From the NCBI GenBank assembly GCA_036936605.1, contig JAUPFV010000004.1, positions 91,476,334-91,540,333 on the forward strand: a stretch of 64,000 nucleotides of DNA. Reading direction: 5' to 3'. The notes below the pieces were generated by a model. The model was not told the DNA's origin and ran no database searches. It saw only the letters and a list, made by a program, of their open reading frames with translations. This document shows positions 10,771 to 21,912 of this stretch, one piece after another. This stretch comes from Limnanthes douglasii subsp. nivea (Eukaryota; Streptophyta; Magnoliopsida; Brassicales; Limnanthaceae). The position numbers and the translations under genes were made by a program. The first letter of the stretch is position 1, and each line of letters opens with the position of its first letter.

Positions 10771-11640
10771 TTGCTCGTTGATGCAAACTGCCCCGAGCGT
10801 CTGGGGTGCCAGAGCAGTAGCATAACATTCTCTTGCAATCTTTTGACTGGTCCGGACGACTCCAACCTGTCCTTGAACAACATATTTCAAGCACTGGTGG
10901 ACTGTCGAAGCAACTGCATGCATCCTAGAGAGCCAAGACCTCCTCAAAATAGCATTATAGCAAGTGGGACAATCCACCACAATAAAAAGTATTCTGACCA
11001 TTTTCTTGAAAGGGCCCTTGCCCAATAAAACTTCCTCTTCGAACTCTCCGATCACATCTGCTGAGCTGCTTGTAAAGTCCATAATTGATCTGTCCGAACT
11101 CTGAATTACAGCTGGATTTTTCATTCTCTTGTATGTGGTTAGGAAAAGGATATTGGATGAGCTTCCAGTATCCACCAGAATTCGTCTTATGTCGTTGCCC
11201 CCAATAGATGCTCCTATGACAACAACATCCTCATGAGGGCCAGCAATATCTCTTAAATCATCTTCATAAAAAACAATGAAGGGGAATGAATTTTGTGACT
11301 GATAGGAAGTCATGCCTCCTTCTAGCTGGGAGGCTAAAGTATGAACGTGCCTCTTCCTCGAAGAAGCAGTAGGAGCTGTCATAGTGTCCCCTCCGAAAAT
11401 TGTAAGTGACTCAAAAAACTTAATGAGTCCGGAGACCGACCTAGAACATTCCTCAATTGTACCCACTCTGTTTCGAGTTGGATCAAGATCCAAGTACTCA
11501 GATTCCACATCAAACCTCTCAATTATAACCATGGATCCCTCCGGAGCAGCATTACTTGGACCAACCCGGTGAGTGTTGTCAGGCCTGTTACCTCCCCTTC
11601 TTTTGACGTAAGCTCCCAGCTTTCCCTTCTCAATCAAGTT
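10771..11640 (-). pseudogene. E1 aspartic protease
   Basis: The protease would cleave the Gag-Pol polyprotein. The catalytic motif is clear as ILVDTGSSSNILF, preceded by EDVVVIGASIGGNDIRR. The second half reads VLLGKGPFKKMVRILF and PTCYNAILRRSWLSRM, the usual Tat-lineage ending where relatives have a Gly-containing flap and R-x-W-L. The frame opens right after the TAG at 11641-11643, which replaces a Gln that E2 keeps (VQNLI), and runs to the shared UAG at 10768. The protease itself has no internal stop in this copy. Confidence 0.88.
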
Positions 11641-13116
11641 CTAAACTTCATGTTTCAATGCTATGCAGTCATCAGTGGTATGACCAATATCATTGTGATA
11701 TTGGCAAAAAGAGTTATTGCGATGCTCTCTGGGATACTGCAATGTGGCTGGTCTCCGATAATGCACCTCGTCCTTTGTTTTATCAAAAATGGTGGCCACA
11801 CTTTCTTTTAATTCTGCGAACCACTCCGGTTGGACCCATGGCCCTCTCTTGTTTCTGGATTGCTGACTCTGAGCAGGAGCAGCTGGCTGAGACTGAGCTT
11901 TTGGCCTGCCATGCCCCTATCCGGTCTCTCTTGCTTTGTTCCCGGACTGATTCTGATTGGGATTTGGTGCCACCGGGGTAGACCTCACCTTCCTGTGCAC
12001 CCTGGTTTTCTTTGTTTCATCAACATTAATCTGTTTTCCAACCTGATTCAGCAACCCCCCCCCCCCCCATGTCATTGCCTTCTTTCTGGTTACTGAGTCA
12101 GCCAAGTTGCCAGGGTTCAAGCCCTGTCTTAGGGATGCTATTGCTACCTGTTCGAAGCAATCAGCCAACCCATTCTTGGTGTTCACAAAACGGCTTATGT
12201 ATTCTTTTAAGGACTCATTTGGTTCCTGGGCACAATGGATTATTGTGTCTCCATTGCCTTTTAGCTCTTTACTCCCTACAAACTCCCTTCGAAAGGCTAC
12301 CAAAAAAGTATCGAAATCTTTAATACAATCCTGAGGCAGGCTGTTGTACCATTTTAGAGCAATCCCCGTAAATGATTGGGAGAATGCCCTACAAAGTAGT
12401 TTATCATCGTCGTCAAATTTCATCATGAAGTTTTTAAATTGTTCCAAATGGTTGTCCGGATCAGTACTGCCATCGTACTTTTCTATTTTGGTGCTGTCAA
12501 ACCTCTTAGGGAGGTTTCCGGACAGAATCTTAGAAGATAATGGAGATTGCCTCCAATTTCTTCCATGACTGAACACAGTATCCTCATTGGGAGTTTCAAA
12601 GATACATGGTTCATCATGAAAAGCGAAAGGATCCATCAACATCCAGTCCACATGCCTCCGGCTATGAGATGATCCTTTACCAATATGCCTCTTCATCTTT
12701 CCATGTCTATCCCTTTTTCTTGAATATTTCTTGATCTGCTTTTGCTTCTTTCTAGTTCGACCCTCATCGCTGCTAGAGGATAAAGATTTGTCAACTCCTT
12801 GACTGTCCGAAGAGCTATCAGAAGATTCTGAACTTGAGTCAGAACTCTCCACTGGCTTAGACCGGTGAGACTTTTTGGAGCTGGCATGAGTCTTTTTGGT
12901 GCTCACATGAGTCTTTGAAGACTCATGCTCTCTGGGGTTGTCGGTGTGATGAGCAATTGATGCTTTGGACTTTTCTTTCATGCCCATCTTAGCCTTTTCG
13001 GCCCTCAGAGCTTCTATTTCACCCTTTAGCCTATCACGCTCTTCGATAGTGTACTCATCCTTCTCTCCCACCACTTCGAGCAGAGCTGGTGGTACTTCTG
13101 GATTGTCCGGATTCAT
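11641..13116 (-). pseudogene. E1 gag (capsid/nucleocapsid)
   Basis: Gag starts at ATG 13116, about 70 nt after the 5' LTR. A charged N-terminal segment and a Ser-rich stretch (ESSDSSSESSDSSSDSQG) precede the retrotransposon Gag domain, seen as CRAFSQSFTGIALKWYNSLP and YISRFVNTKNGLADCFEQ. A zinc-knuckle-like motif C-x2-H-x4-H-x4-C (FCQYHNDIGHTTDDC) follows at about 11650-11700. TAG at 11917-11919 replaces a Gln (E2 has Gln) and TAG at 11641-11643 ends this segment. A run of 14 C on the plus strand (12055-12068) adds two glycines compared with E2 without shifting frame. Confidence 0.88.
12055..12068. repeat. C14 homopolymer inside gag
   Basis: Fourteen consecutive C on the plus strand give GGGG in Gag. 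E2 has only CTCCCC at the aligned place, so the run grew in E1 by six bases. Confidence 0.9.
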
Positions 13117-13167
13117 TCGGACAGACCTTCTTAGCTGGTTTTAAATGCTTGATTCAGGCACCTTCTT

Positions 13168-13185
13168 CTCCCACTGTGGTCGCCA
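13168..13185 (-). promoter_or_regulatory. E1 primer binding site (tRNA-Arg)
   Basis: On the minus strand TGGCGACCACAGTGGGAG begins three bases after the 5' LTR. Its complement, CTCCCACTGTGGTCGCCA, matches the 3' end I recall for plant tRNA-Arg with CCA added. E2 has the identical 18-mer at 27594-27611. Confidence 0.85.
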
Positions 13186-13188
13186 ATT

Positions 13189-13598
13189 TGATGGTGATAA
13201 TTAACGCCTGAGGGTAGGCTTCGTAATTTGTTGGATGTTTTATAGTAGTATGTGGGTGTTATATATTTAGTGTAGAGAGTATAGAGATAATCAAGCTGGC
13301 TGGTAGCAGTTAATTCTCATTACCCACACGTAATGCAGGTGGTTGAGTATTTATACCCTTATGTTTGGGCCCTTATGGGATTTCGGGTCATGTTAAATGG
13401 ACCCGGGTCATGTTCAAAGACCCATGAGCTCTAAGTAGGAGAGCAAGTAGCTTAGTCAAGTAGTGTTTAGGTTTTTTTAGTACTTTTGTCATAGTTCAAA
13501 CAGTCCTTTGGGCTAAGTGTTCGGAGTGACCTGTCCGGTCCGGAGGCCTTGGACCGATCTGTCCATGTCCGGGGATCATGCTGTATTCGGACTCATCA
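13189..13598 (-). repeat. E1 5' LTR (right copy)
   Basis: It runs from TGATGGTGATAA to GGACTCATCA on the plus strand. The likely promoter is TATAAATA on the minus strand at 13348-13355. Its partner is 3187-3594. Confidence 0.95.
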
Positions 13599-13603
13599 GT
13601 ACC
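13599..13603. repeat. Target site duplication of E1, right copy (GTACC)
   Basis: It is identical to 3182-3186 and directly abuts the LTR end. Confidence 0.92.
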
Positions 13604-14114
13604 GTCTATTAATTAAAATATATTGCCATTTACTTCAAGTGTTCACATATATATATTTGTTATGGAAACTTTAAACTGTGCATTAATCTTTTGATATGTG
13701 GCACCAAATTATACATTAAACTTCTGACTCGTAGCATCAAAATATGTAGTAAGCTTCCAAGAACTACACAAATTTTTTCATTAAGCGTCGTGTCACCAAA
13801 CATATATCTTTATAATTGATCATCATGAAATAATTTTGATATCACTTGTTATTTTCTAAGAATACGTAAAAAAACAAAGAAAAACATCATTTATTCTTTC
13901 ATTTTCCAAAGGTATAAAGTATAGCCAGATCCTTCAATTAAGGTGGTAGAGCTAAAAGACTTGTTTTAGTAACGAGAAAGTAAACAAAAATTATATATAT
14001 AGTATAAACATTTACTAAATTAACCAAAAAAAAATTCAACCATTACAAAAAGTGTCTCAATAAGAAGACTTGAGTATTGAAGTTTTAAATATCAATCTCA
14101 AATACAAAGGAAAA
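13604..14114. other. AT-rich intergenic DNA
   Basis: No coding frame, RNA gene or repeat is recognised here beyond short AT runs. Confidence 0.5.
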
Positions 14115-16659
14115 CTACTTGTCATTTGAAGAAACAACCTCATTCTCTGCATCACTCTCATCCATCGCTATGGTATCTATAACTAAAAACAATTGTGATC
14201 AATCTTATCTGACCACTCACTTGCTACAAGGGACTAAGTTTGAGAACTCCCCGATATTGAGGTTGAGAAAAACCTTATGAATAGTAAAAATAAATCTCAT
14301 TAAAAGGTTGTGACATATCTCTGTGACAATTGTAAATCTAACCTCATATTTTTCAGTCACCTCAACATCATGGAATTAATGCTTGAACTCTAATAAATCA
14401 TGAGAAATCTTCAACAACTCCATATTGTATATCTCCTCAATCATTAATGTTATAGTATACACACATTGCGATTTCTTTAACTGCATCGCCAACTTTTGAG
14501 TTATGATATAAAGTCTATGGGTTTGATAATTGTCCCTTTTAGAATTTTAGAGTTGTGTTTTCAACTATTTAATCTATTTTTAGTGATCAACAAGTTAGGC
14601 CACCAAACCCTCACTCGTCTTCTGTTCAACAATGAACCATTACACCACCTCGGTCTTATTTTGTTCAACATGTCCGTAATCTTTCAAGGGTTCGGCCGCA
14701 ACATTAAATAAGGAATAAAGGTATGAAATCTCGACTCGCCCACTCGTTGGTATGACTTTTAGCATTGCACATATATATTAAACATCGTCTAGAGAAAAAT
14801 CAAGGTGAATTGATGAAGTAAATATATATAATTAAAAACATAAACATCTAATAATTACTTACATATACACCAAACTTAATTTACCACACTCCCAACCCCA
14901 AAAACTTCCAATCGAACTCCATGGCTCAGGTCCATACAGGCATCACCTTATGCGTAATCACCTCTCTCGAGTGAAGATACTCTAAATGTATCATATTCTC
15001 CTTGATTGGATCTTTCTCGATACTTTGATCTTTTGAGAAACTACCTCCAAAAGCAAAACAAGGAATTCTAGATCATAAACTATATATTCTTGAGTATCGT
15101 CCTAAACTCTCGAACAATATATCCCGTTCTAATGCAAATAAATAATATCATTTTCTTTATGGGTCATGTATGAGTTTGGAAGAATTTAAACCCCTGCTTT
15201 GGTGTTATTTCCTTTTTTTTTCAAATATGACGTGTTATCAAAATCTTGTTGTTTAGCTCGAAAGCCATAATCTTATGAGTAGTTTATTCTCTCATATTTT
15301 CACCATTTAGGATGCATAGGTAGTTCTATTGGCCTTATTATCTTTGGTAATTTTGGAGCAAGCTCATATGATCTAACTACCATTTTCCTCGCCAAACCAC
15401 TTTAGTGGATCACAATATCTACATCTCATACAAGATCATTATCTGTTTCAAATGGATAAAAATGACAAATGACATATCTTTTTTAGGCTTGATATATTTG
15501 TGTTGGGATCAATAGCTCCCTCAGAAGTCTGTTTTACTTGATCCACATCTCCAGCAATAAAAATTACGTGATTACAAAACCTTTTTTAAAGTTTCATGTT
15601 AGTCTGATAACTTGAATGATACTAGCATATAGAGACAATAATGTGACTAAAAGAAGTTTGATGGGGTAAACAAGTTTTGATGTTCATTTTCTCATGACTC
15701 TGTGCAAACTCGATAATGAAAGTGAACTTCTTTTTCTCCCTATTTTGTAGATTAATTAAATTATGAGAGCAATAACACAAACTAAAGTCAAGTTCAAACT
15801 TTTTAATAAACCATTAAAAAAGTAAGATATTACTTCTAAATATACAAGAGCTTGTATGGAAGTTTGAGGAAGCAATCGACTCGTTACCTAATTTCTACTA
15901 AGGAACATAACAGACATCTTCCATATTTGTTTCTTGAATCCATGAGATCCTTCACAACTTTATACATGTTCCTCAAAGACAAATAATAATAAGAGCTTCA
16001 ATTAGGATAATATATGCTGGTCAAAGCCAAAAACTCTCTTAGATAGAACTAAAAATTTGTGAAGTTAGCAGCCATAATGGAAGCTATCAACAATCCTCAA
16101 TCATTGTGTATTAATTGGCTAAATCACGTCGCATTAAGCTGAAAAATTTAAAAACTTGGGATGCAAAGATAGTTAAAGAATTATTTTAATGAGGCAAGTA
16201 AAAACAATTACCTTACTACTTCACGCGTCCAAATGAGTATATTCGGTAACCGGAAGTCTCACCACCACATCGCTTGGAGCATCTACCCTGCCTTCACATC
16301 CTCCAGCCTTCACATCCTCCAGTAACATTTTCTCCCAATAATCATATGCCACTCTCAAGACCTGATCCAATAAAATAAAAGATAAATTAATTTATAATAG
16401 TTGTGAGAAGAGACTGAACCTTGCAGGGCTTCTGAATTTTATGTAAAAGTAGATATCTAGCTCTTCACCATAAGTTGTGGATTATGCCACACTAGCACGC
16501 AATAGCGAGAATATGCAGTTAAATAGATCGACTTGGATAAATAGATGAACCTCTAACTCAACCTCCATATTATAAAACTCAACCTTTTGGGGGCTATGAA
16601 TGTTTTTCTCACCCCTCGTTATCATATTCAAAAGCAATAAGCATCACTTGATGAGCCAT
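14115..16659 (-). pseudogene. Possible multi-exon host gene relic, unidentified
   Basis: I do not recognise this gene. Islands of coding-like sequence lie on the minus strand. At 16659 an ATG opens MAHQVMLIAFEYDNEG. At about 16235-16360 an exon-like block, with a good acceptor (TATTTTATTGGATCAG) and a GTAATT donor, reads VLRVAYDYWEKMLLEDVKAG. Further islands are VIFIAGDVDQVKQTSEGA (about 15500-15570), KYEVRFTIVTEICHNLLM (about 14320-14370) and an acidic end MDESDAENEVVSSNDK followed by a stop at 14115. Several stops and shifts interrupt it. The islands could belong to more than one gene or to a transposase. Confidence 0.3.
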
Positions 16660-17599
16660 TTTTTACTTTAAACCTAAAAACAAAAAAAAATCATGAAGCT
16701 CAAAGGAAAGAGAATGGCTTATAATGAATGAAACATGTGGAAACATGTATCAATGAGCTAATGGGTATTTATAGAGTATATGTCTCATCTTAGTCGTCTA
16801 TAGGTAGATGACCGAACAATAGTTATATAGACCTAATAATAACAATAGATATAGCCTAAGTGACAATATCTTACAAGGGTCATGTGTCATACCTAGCTTT
16901 ATCCACACGACGTTAAGGCTTATCACTCCTTCTTTTTCGTGGGTGAATCACCGCACACGTACTGTACACCAACCAATCAAAATTTAAAACTAAGCAATCT
17001 GCTTATGCTAAAAAAATTAGGAATTTGGCTTCAACCAAACAACATATCAAAACTTAATATTCTAATGCTACAAACCAAGGAGCCCAAATCAAATTTTGGT
17101 CATAAAACAATAAATTTTGGTCATAAAACAATAATAAGTAAGCAATGCACTGGTAAAATAAAAATAAATTAATCAAAACTAGATAATAGATAAGGAAGAC
17201 CAAATAGCAATGTATAATAATGGCTAATCTTGTACTAAAACATATGATAGGTCGTTTAGTGGACTAAAATCATACTAGGTGAAACATAAAATAAATATAG
17301 TATTTGGCTTTAAAAAGTATAATATAAACCTTCTCTATATATTAAGAATATAAAGCAAATAATAATAATAATTACATATTCGAAGCATGGAAGAAAATAA
17401 GCAATGCTTATATATCGTCTCACAAAAACTAAATACGACATTCTTCCATATACATCCCAGTTCTGTTATATACGGTTTCCATAAAATTATAATTTATCAT
17501 TACACAAAAAAATGTGTAAATAACCTACTTGTTAAATACTTCTTTATATGAAAAAACTACGTATCCCTCTCAAGATCTTATGAATAAAAAACACCCAAA
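16660..17599. other. AT-rich intergenic DNA
   Basis: Nothing convincing is seen. The open frame at 16939-17172 has ordinary AT-rich composition and no recognisable motif. Confidence 0.5.
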
Positions 17600-17682
17600 C
17601 ACATCAAATCTAAATTTCTATTATTTGTTTAAATCCAAGGTAAACAAACGTTTATATTAGGTGTGTAACAACACATGATGTC
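17600..17682 (+). pseudogene. Left part of the F-box/LRR relic interrupted by E2
   Basis: The bases just before E2 (about 17664-17682) read V-T-T-H-D-V in the frame that continues after E2 as D-E-V-T-L-S-F-G-D-F, counting the duplicated ATGTC once. Upstream, VNKRLY resembles the W-x-x-x-A segment before the first LRR of FBD-type F-box proteins. The fragment is too short for certainty. Confidence 0.35.
17678..17682. repeat. Target site duplication of E2, left copy (ATGTC)
   Basis: ATGTC directly precedes the TGGTGTGG start of the left LTR and recurs at 28023-28027. Confidence 0.92.
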
Positions 17683-18008
17683 TGGTGTGGTTTATTTTTG
17701 TCTGAGGGTAAGTTTGTAATTTTTGTTTAGAGTTTTGTGGAAGTTTGTGAGTATTTAATGTTTGGGTAGAGTGTAGAGGGAGAATTAAGCAGCCTTGGTC
17801 GTGTTTAATGGACCCGGGTCGAGCTTAAGGACCCATTAGTTCTAAGTAGAAGAACATGCAGCTTAGTCAAGAAGTGATTAGGTTTTAAGTACTTTAGTTC
17901 TGTTCGAATAGTCCAATGGATGATGGTGTTCCAACCGCCCATGTCCGGTTAGGTAGACATAGTCCGAACTGACCCTGTCCGAGGTGGTGACAGAATCCGG
18001 ACTCATCA
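17683..18008 (-). repeat. E2 3' LTR (left copy), internally deleted
   Basis: It is 326 bp against 408 bp for the partner. The missing part lies between GCAGCC and GTGTTTAATGG and corresponds to about 27728-27812 of the right copy, which contains the TATAAATA box. The ends are otherwise intact. Confidence 0.93.
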
Positions 18009-18012
18009 GCAG

Positions 18013-18022
18013 CTCCTTTTTT
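18013..18022 (-). promoter_or_regulatory. E2 polypurine tract
   Basis: AAAAAAGGAG on the minus strand lies four bases before the 3' LTR, as in E1. Confidence 0.65.
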
Positions 18023-18458
18023 AGGTGGTGTTCAAAAACCTTTGGCAAGACCTATAAAACAGTCTGTTGCTAGTGACAGCTACATCCGGACAGGTCCTTC
18101 GAATTGTGTTATAGCTTTATCCGGACTGAAAAAGGTTCCTTGAATTTAAACAGTTTCTTGCCAGAGTTCATGGGACACGTGTCTCTCTCTGGTTCGTTAT
18201 TTCAGCCGTTTTTTCACTTAGAATTTCGCTCCCACTTTTTCTGAAAAGCAACCTCTTCATTTAATGAAGATGACATCAGCACCGTTCCTTAATCATTGCA
18301 AATCCTTTCGAATTCTCCTAGGAATCAAAGCACATTCTTGGGTGTTTACTATGAATTAATCAATTCTCCACTGTTTTATCATCATCTTCATACTTACTTT
18401 GCTAATTTTTCAGAGCTTTCTCTCTCAAACACAAATTCTTATCTTTGGTTGTGAGTTT

Positions 18459-21417
18459 ATGTTCACAGCTAGGAACACTTTAATCAAAGGCGGGTGGCTT
18501 AATCTATCAGAGCTAGAAAAGGCACAAAATGTTGAACGGGAGAGGCGCATTGCTGCAGGCCTACCTACTTCCCCTATCATAAAACCAGTAATCTCAATCA
18601 CAGAGCCTGACCAGGGCTCCTCCTCAACCAGAAGCGTCAAACCTAGGAGATTGTTTCAAACCAACCTTTCTCCTATTGTTTCAGGCTCGTCGGTTCAAGA
18701 ATCAGATCCCACTGTTGAACCAGGGCAAGCAGTTACCAGCTTCAAAAAGCCTTCCCCATTTATCGTCATGGGGTCAGATGCAGATGTCTCTCCCAACAAA
18801 CTAATCGATTGAAAAAGAGGTCGGCTGGTAAAAGGGCAGGCTTCCAAAGGCACTCCTTCAAAATCAGGGGCCAAAGACAGCAATACAGGGTCAGAGGCAC
18901 CCATAAAAGTACCTAAGGACAGGCTGTCCGGACCGGAGGCCACTAGCTCGAGCCTCCGAAGAGAAACCACCACATTGAGCCCCAGCCGGAGGCTAAAGTC
19001 CAGGAAAGCATTGAAGCTCAACAGTCCGGAGGTCAGACTGAACCAAGTTCTAACTCCCCCCTTCCACAAACAACTGAAAACCCCTCCTCGGTAATGGAGG
19101 AAGTAATGGAGGATTCTATCGAAGAGGCTCCGTTCGAGTCCGAACCCTTTGGACAAACTAGTGATGCTGTTGCTGCCAAGAAAGATAAAGGCAAAGAAAA
19201 ACTATACCTTAGGCACCCAGATCTACCAGAAATCCTTGAAGGAAAAGTGGGACCTTGTTTCCACAAGGTTAGTGTTAAATATCTTTGTGCCTTACAAAAA
19301 ATTACTTATGCTTTCATCCATACAGCCGAATCGGGCCGAATGCGTACAAAGTGGGGGATTCCGGAGAACGTGAAAATAAGAATCCCCATAGACCCTGAAA
19401 CCTCAATGGACTGCAAGCTTAGTGAAATAGTTATCTTCACTGAGCTCTTTAACTGGGGGCTAAGGTTTTCTATAGATCCGAAGATAGTTAGGTACTTCCA
19501 CCTCATCAAACTTTGCCCTAGTCAACTGAGCCCCAACGCCTGGTACACTCTTATGGCCTGTATCATGGCCTCCAGGCTCTCCGGAATTCCTTTACCAATG
19601 GAGGAATTTGCAGCTGTGGCCAGCCTCTGCAGAAACCACCACATTCCCTTCTATCACTTCAACATGGGTGATAATTATAAAGCAGTGGATGACCTGCTTG
19701 AGTCAGAGAGAAATTGGAGGATTCAATTCTTGTTCGTGAGCGGCGCTTGGGAGAATGGGAGGAAGATCAAAGCCGGAGTCAACCCGAGTCTCCTCACCAG
19801 CAGATGGAGAAGTGATCATAAGAATCCCACCTTACATTCTCATTTTTATTTTTATCAAATTTGTTTAACTGACTGGTCTTGTCTCTTTTCTTGACAGAGC
19901 TGCCCAAAGACTTCAATGACTATTTAAAGGCTGGGCAGACCACTTGTACCAAGATCAACACTTGGGCTACTGAAAAATTGTGAAACCATTTTCATGACGC
20001 CTTTACCGGAGGCAATCTCGCAAGGTCTCATCTCTGGAACACTACTGGCCGGAGAGACTTAACCTGGGAGGAACTTACCACTCCACCCCCTCCGGATGTA
20101 GTCCTTAAAAGAACAAATGCACCGGACGGGTCACTGTATTTGTCAGGTCGAGCCAAGGCCCCAAGTAAGATGAAAGGAAAAAAAGGGAAAGGCAAGAAGG
20201 TTGCGGGTGAGGCTAACCCTGCCGAGGTGGATGAGACTGCTCCAACAAACCTAGAGGGGCCAGTTCCAAGCCAGATCGATGCTGCTCTGCTAGAAGTGGT
20301 AGAGCATGAGAGTGCTAGGGAAGAAGCAGGATCTCCAAAACCCCCAAGGGATCCTAAGAGATACCGGAAACGGGGAGCAGAAAGCAAGGAGAGGGAGGCC
20401 AAGAAGAAAAATACCTTCAGGGGTGATGAGCTTTCTCTCCGGCCTCTGGAGCCTCTTCCTCCTGTTGACCCTAGTGATCCAAAAAGAGCAGAAGAGATTC
20501 CTGGTGACTTCCAAACTGATGAGGTTGGAGGAGGAGACCTCAGCATTGACGGCGTCGACATTACATGGTTTGAGGGACTTGGGGACTACTTTGAAAATCT
20601 CCCTAGGGATGACTTTGCTGGGCCCTATCTCCCTCCAAGCACTTCGAACACCGTTACCTTCGATGGTAAAACCTTCACTATTTCAAGTGAAAGAGAGGCT
20701 ATAACTCACTCTATACTGAGTAACATTCAGCCAGTGTTGGTCCTGGAGAAGCAAGTACGAGGTCAGGCAGCAATCATTATTGCCCTTAATTTAGACAAGG
20801 AGAGATTGTCCATAGACCTCCTTACTGCCAACCAAAACGTTGATGTTTTGAAGAGAGAAAATGAGGAGTTTAAGAAGAACCAGGAGGGTTGGGTCACCAA
20901 GGTAGCTGCCCTAGAGAATACCATCAAAGGCCTCCAGGAAAAGCAGTCCGAGTTGGAGAAAAATCTTACCTCTTCAAAAGAGGAAATGAAGACCAAAGAT
21001 CAAGTAATTCTTACTCTGACCAACGACAAGATCGCCCTCGAAGACTCGGTGTCCAAGGCTATAGAGGAAAAATCTAATCTACTAAGGGAGCAAGAGGCAA
21101 AAATCCAGGCCAACATTGATGCTTATGCCAACAACGTGATTGACAATCAAGATGAGATGTATGCCAAGGTGAAGTCGGACATGGTCTTGCTTTTTCATGA
21201 GAAGTTTCCGAAGAGGAATCTGGGAGACTTATGATCTTTTGTAGAGTATCCAGACCTTCCCTTCCATACAATATCTGAGGGTGACATGTATGATTTCTCT
21301 AGTGCGTCATCATCCGACGAAGAAGAGAACACCGGGGAGAGTCCAGGTGAGGGGAATGATGACCCAAAGAAGAAGAAAATAAGTGAGGCTGAGCCGTCTT
21401 TAAAGGCTCAGTCTTAG
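18459..21417 (+). pseudogene. E2 antisense gene: Transposase_28-like domain plus coiled coil
   Basis: This is the counterpart of the E1 antisense gene, with ATG at 18459 (MFTARNTLIKGG) and stop at 21415-21417. The globular domain contains FTELFNWGLRF, FHLIKLCPSQLSPNAW and FLFVSGAWENGRK. The C-terminal half has KMKGKKGKGKK, an extended coiled coil (about 20740-21170) and an acidic tail. Damage relative to E1 is a TGA at 18810-18812, a frameshift near 18970, loss of the splice donor at 19818 (AT in place of GT), a TGA at 19981-19983 and a TGA at 21232-21234 where E1 has Trp. The upstream TATA-like sequence is TATGAAT (from 18350) instead of TATAAAT. This copy looks dead. E1 and E2 each keep sense codons where the other has a stop, which supports one long ancestral gene. 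Confidence 0.8.
19818..19897 (+). other. Intron position in the E2 antisense gene, donor lost
   Basis: The acceptor TCTTGACAG at 19897 is good. The donor, aligned to E1 GTAAG, reads ATAAG. Phase and flanking codons (RWRSD, then LPKDFNDY) match E1. Confidence 0.7.
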
Positions 21418-21912
21418 AATATCAATTATCTTTTGTTTTTTTTGTTTCGATTAAACTAAAGTCCTTGGAAGGCCAAGGCATTTTTGTAACTGTGTCCGGT
21501 GTTTGTTCGGACATATCTTTTTGTTTTGAAAACTTAAAGTCCTTGGATGGACAAGGCACTTCGGTTATTTTAATGGATGTCTTTATTTTGCACAACTCTT
21601 GAATTCTTTCATAGTTTGTTTCAATTTTGGTGGCTAGTGTTTAAACAGCCCTTAGTTATTTCATAATTATTCTAAAGCGAGAGTGTTTAAATTCTCTGAT
21701 GACAAATGTTTAAGTAGTCATCATTCCTTTAATTCAATCCGGATGGTGTGACAAGAAACAAAGTAAGAGCACTCCGAATTTTTAAGAAGGCATCAAATTT
21801 TATAAAAGAGCCCGGACACCTCATTAAAACCTCCCCGCGCCACCAGGGTAGGAAAGAGTATGCCCCCAAATATTTACATGGATTTTTAAACAAGTAAATA
21901 TTTACATAGTTT
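21418..21912. repeat. E2 convergence zone with hairpin repeats
   Basis: It is the same arrangement as in E1. CCTTGGAAGGCCAAGG at 21463-21478 is a perfect 6-bp stem with loop AAGG. A second copy at 21541-21556 reads CCTTGGATGGACAAGG with a 5-bp stem. The GTTTAAACAGCCCTTAGTTATTTCA repeat seen twice in E1 is recognisable once. Confidence 0.75.

Larger units (their letters stand above)
3187..13598 (-). mobile_element. E1: Ty3/gypsy Tat-lineage (Retand-like) LTR retrotransposon
   Basis: The element is about 10.4 kb with two LTRs of about 408-410 bp (TG...CA) and a perfect 5-bp TSD. It reads on the minus strand in the order 5' LTR, tRNA-Arg PBS, gag, PR, RT, RNase H, second RNase H, INT, antisense gene, PPT, 3' LTR. 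Gag starts only about 70 nt after the LTR, so the extra ORF upstream of gag known from Ogre is absent. The dual RNase H and the antisense ORF after INT fit Tat-lineage elements of Retand type. By eye the LTRs differ at about nine sites plus two 1-bp indels, roughly 2 percent, so the insertion is fairly recent. Pol carries several stops and frameshifts. Confidence 0.93.

Noticed and set aside
9077..12568. Plus-strand frames opposite E1 gag-pol
   Set aside because: They are shadows of the minus-strand pol and gag frames.
16939..17172. 77-codon plus-strand frame in AT-rich DNA
   Set aside because: It has biased composition and an internal short repeat (TTTTGGTCATAAAACAATAA) and no similarity.
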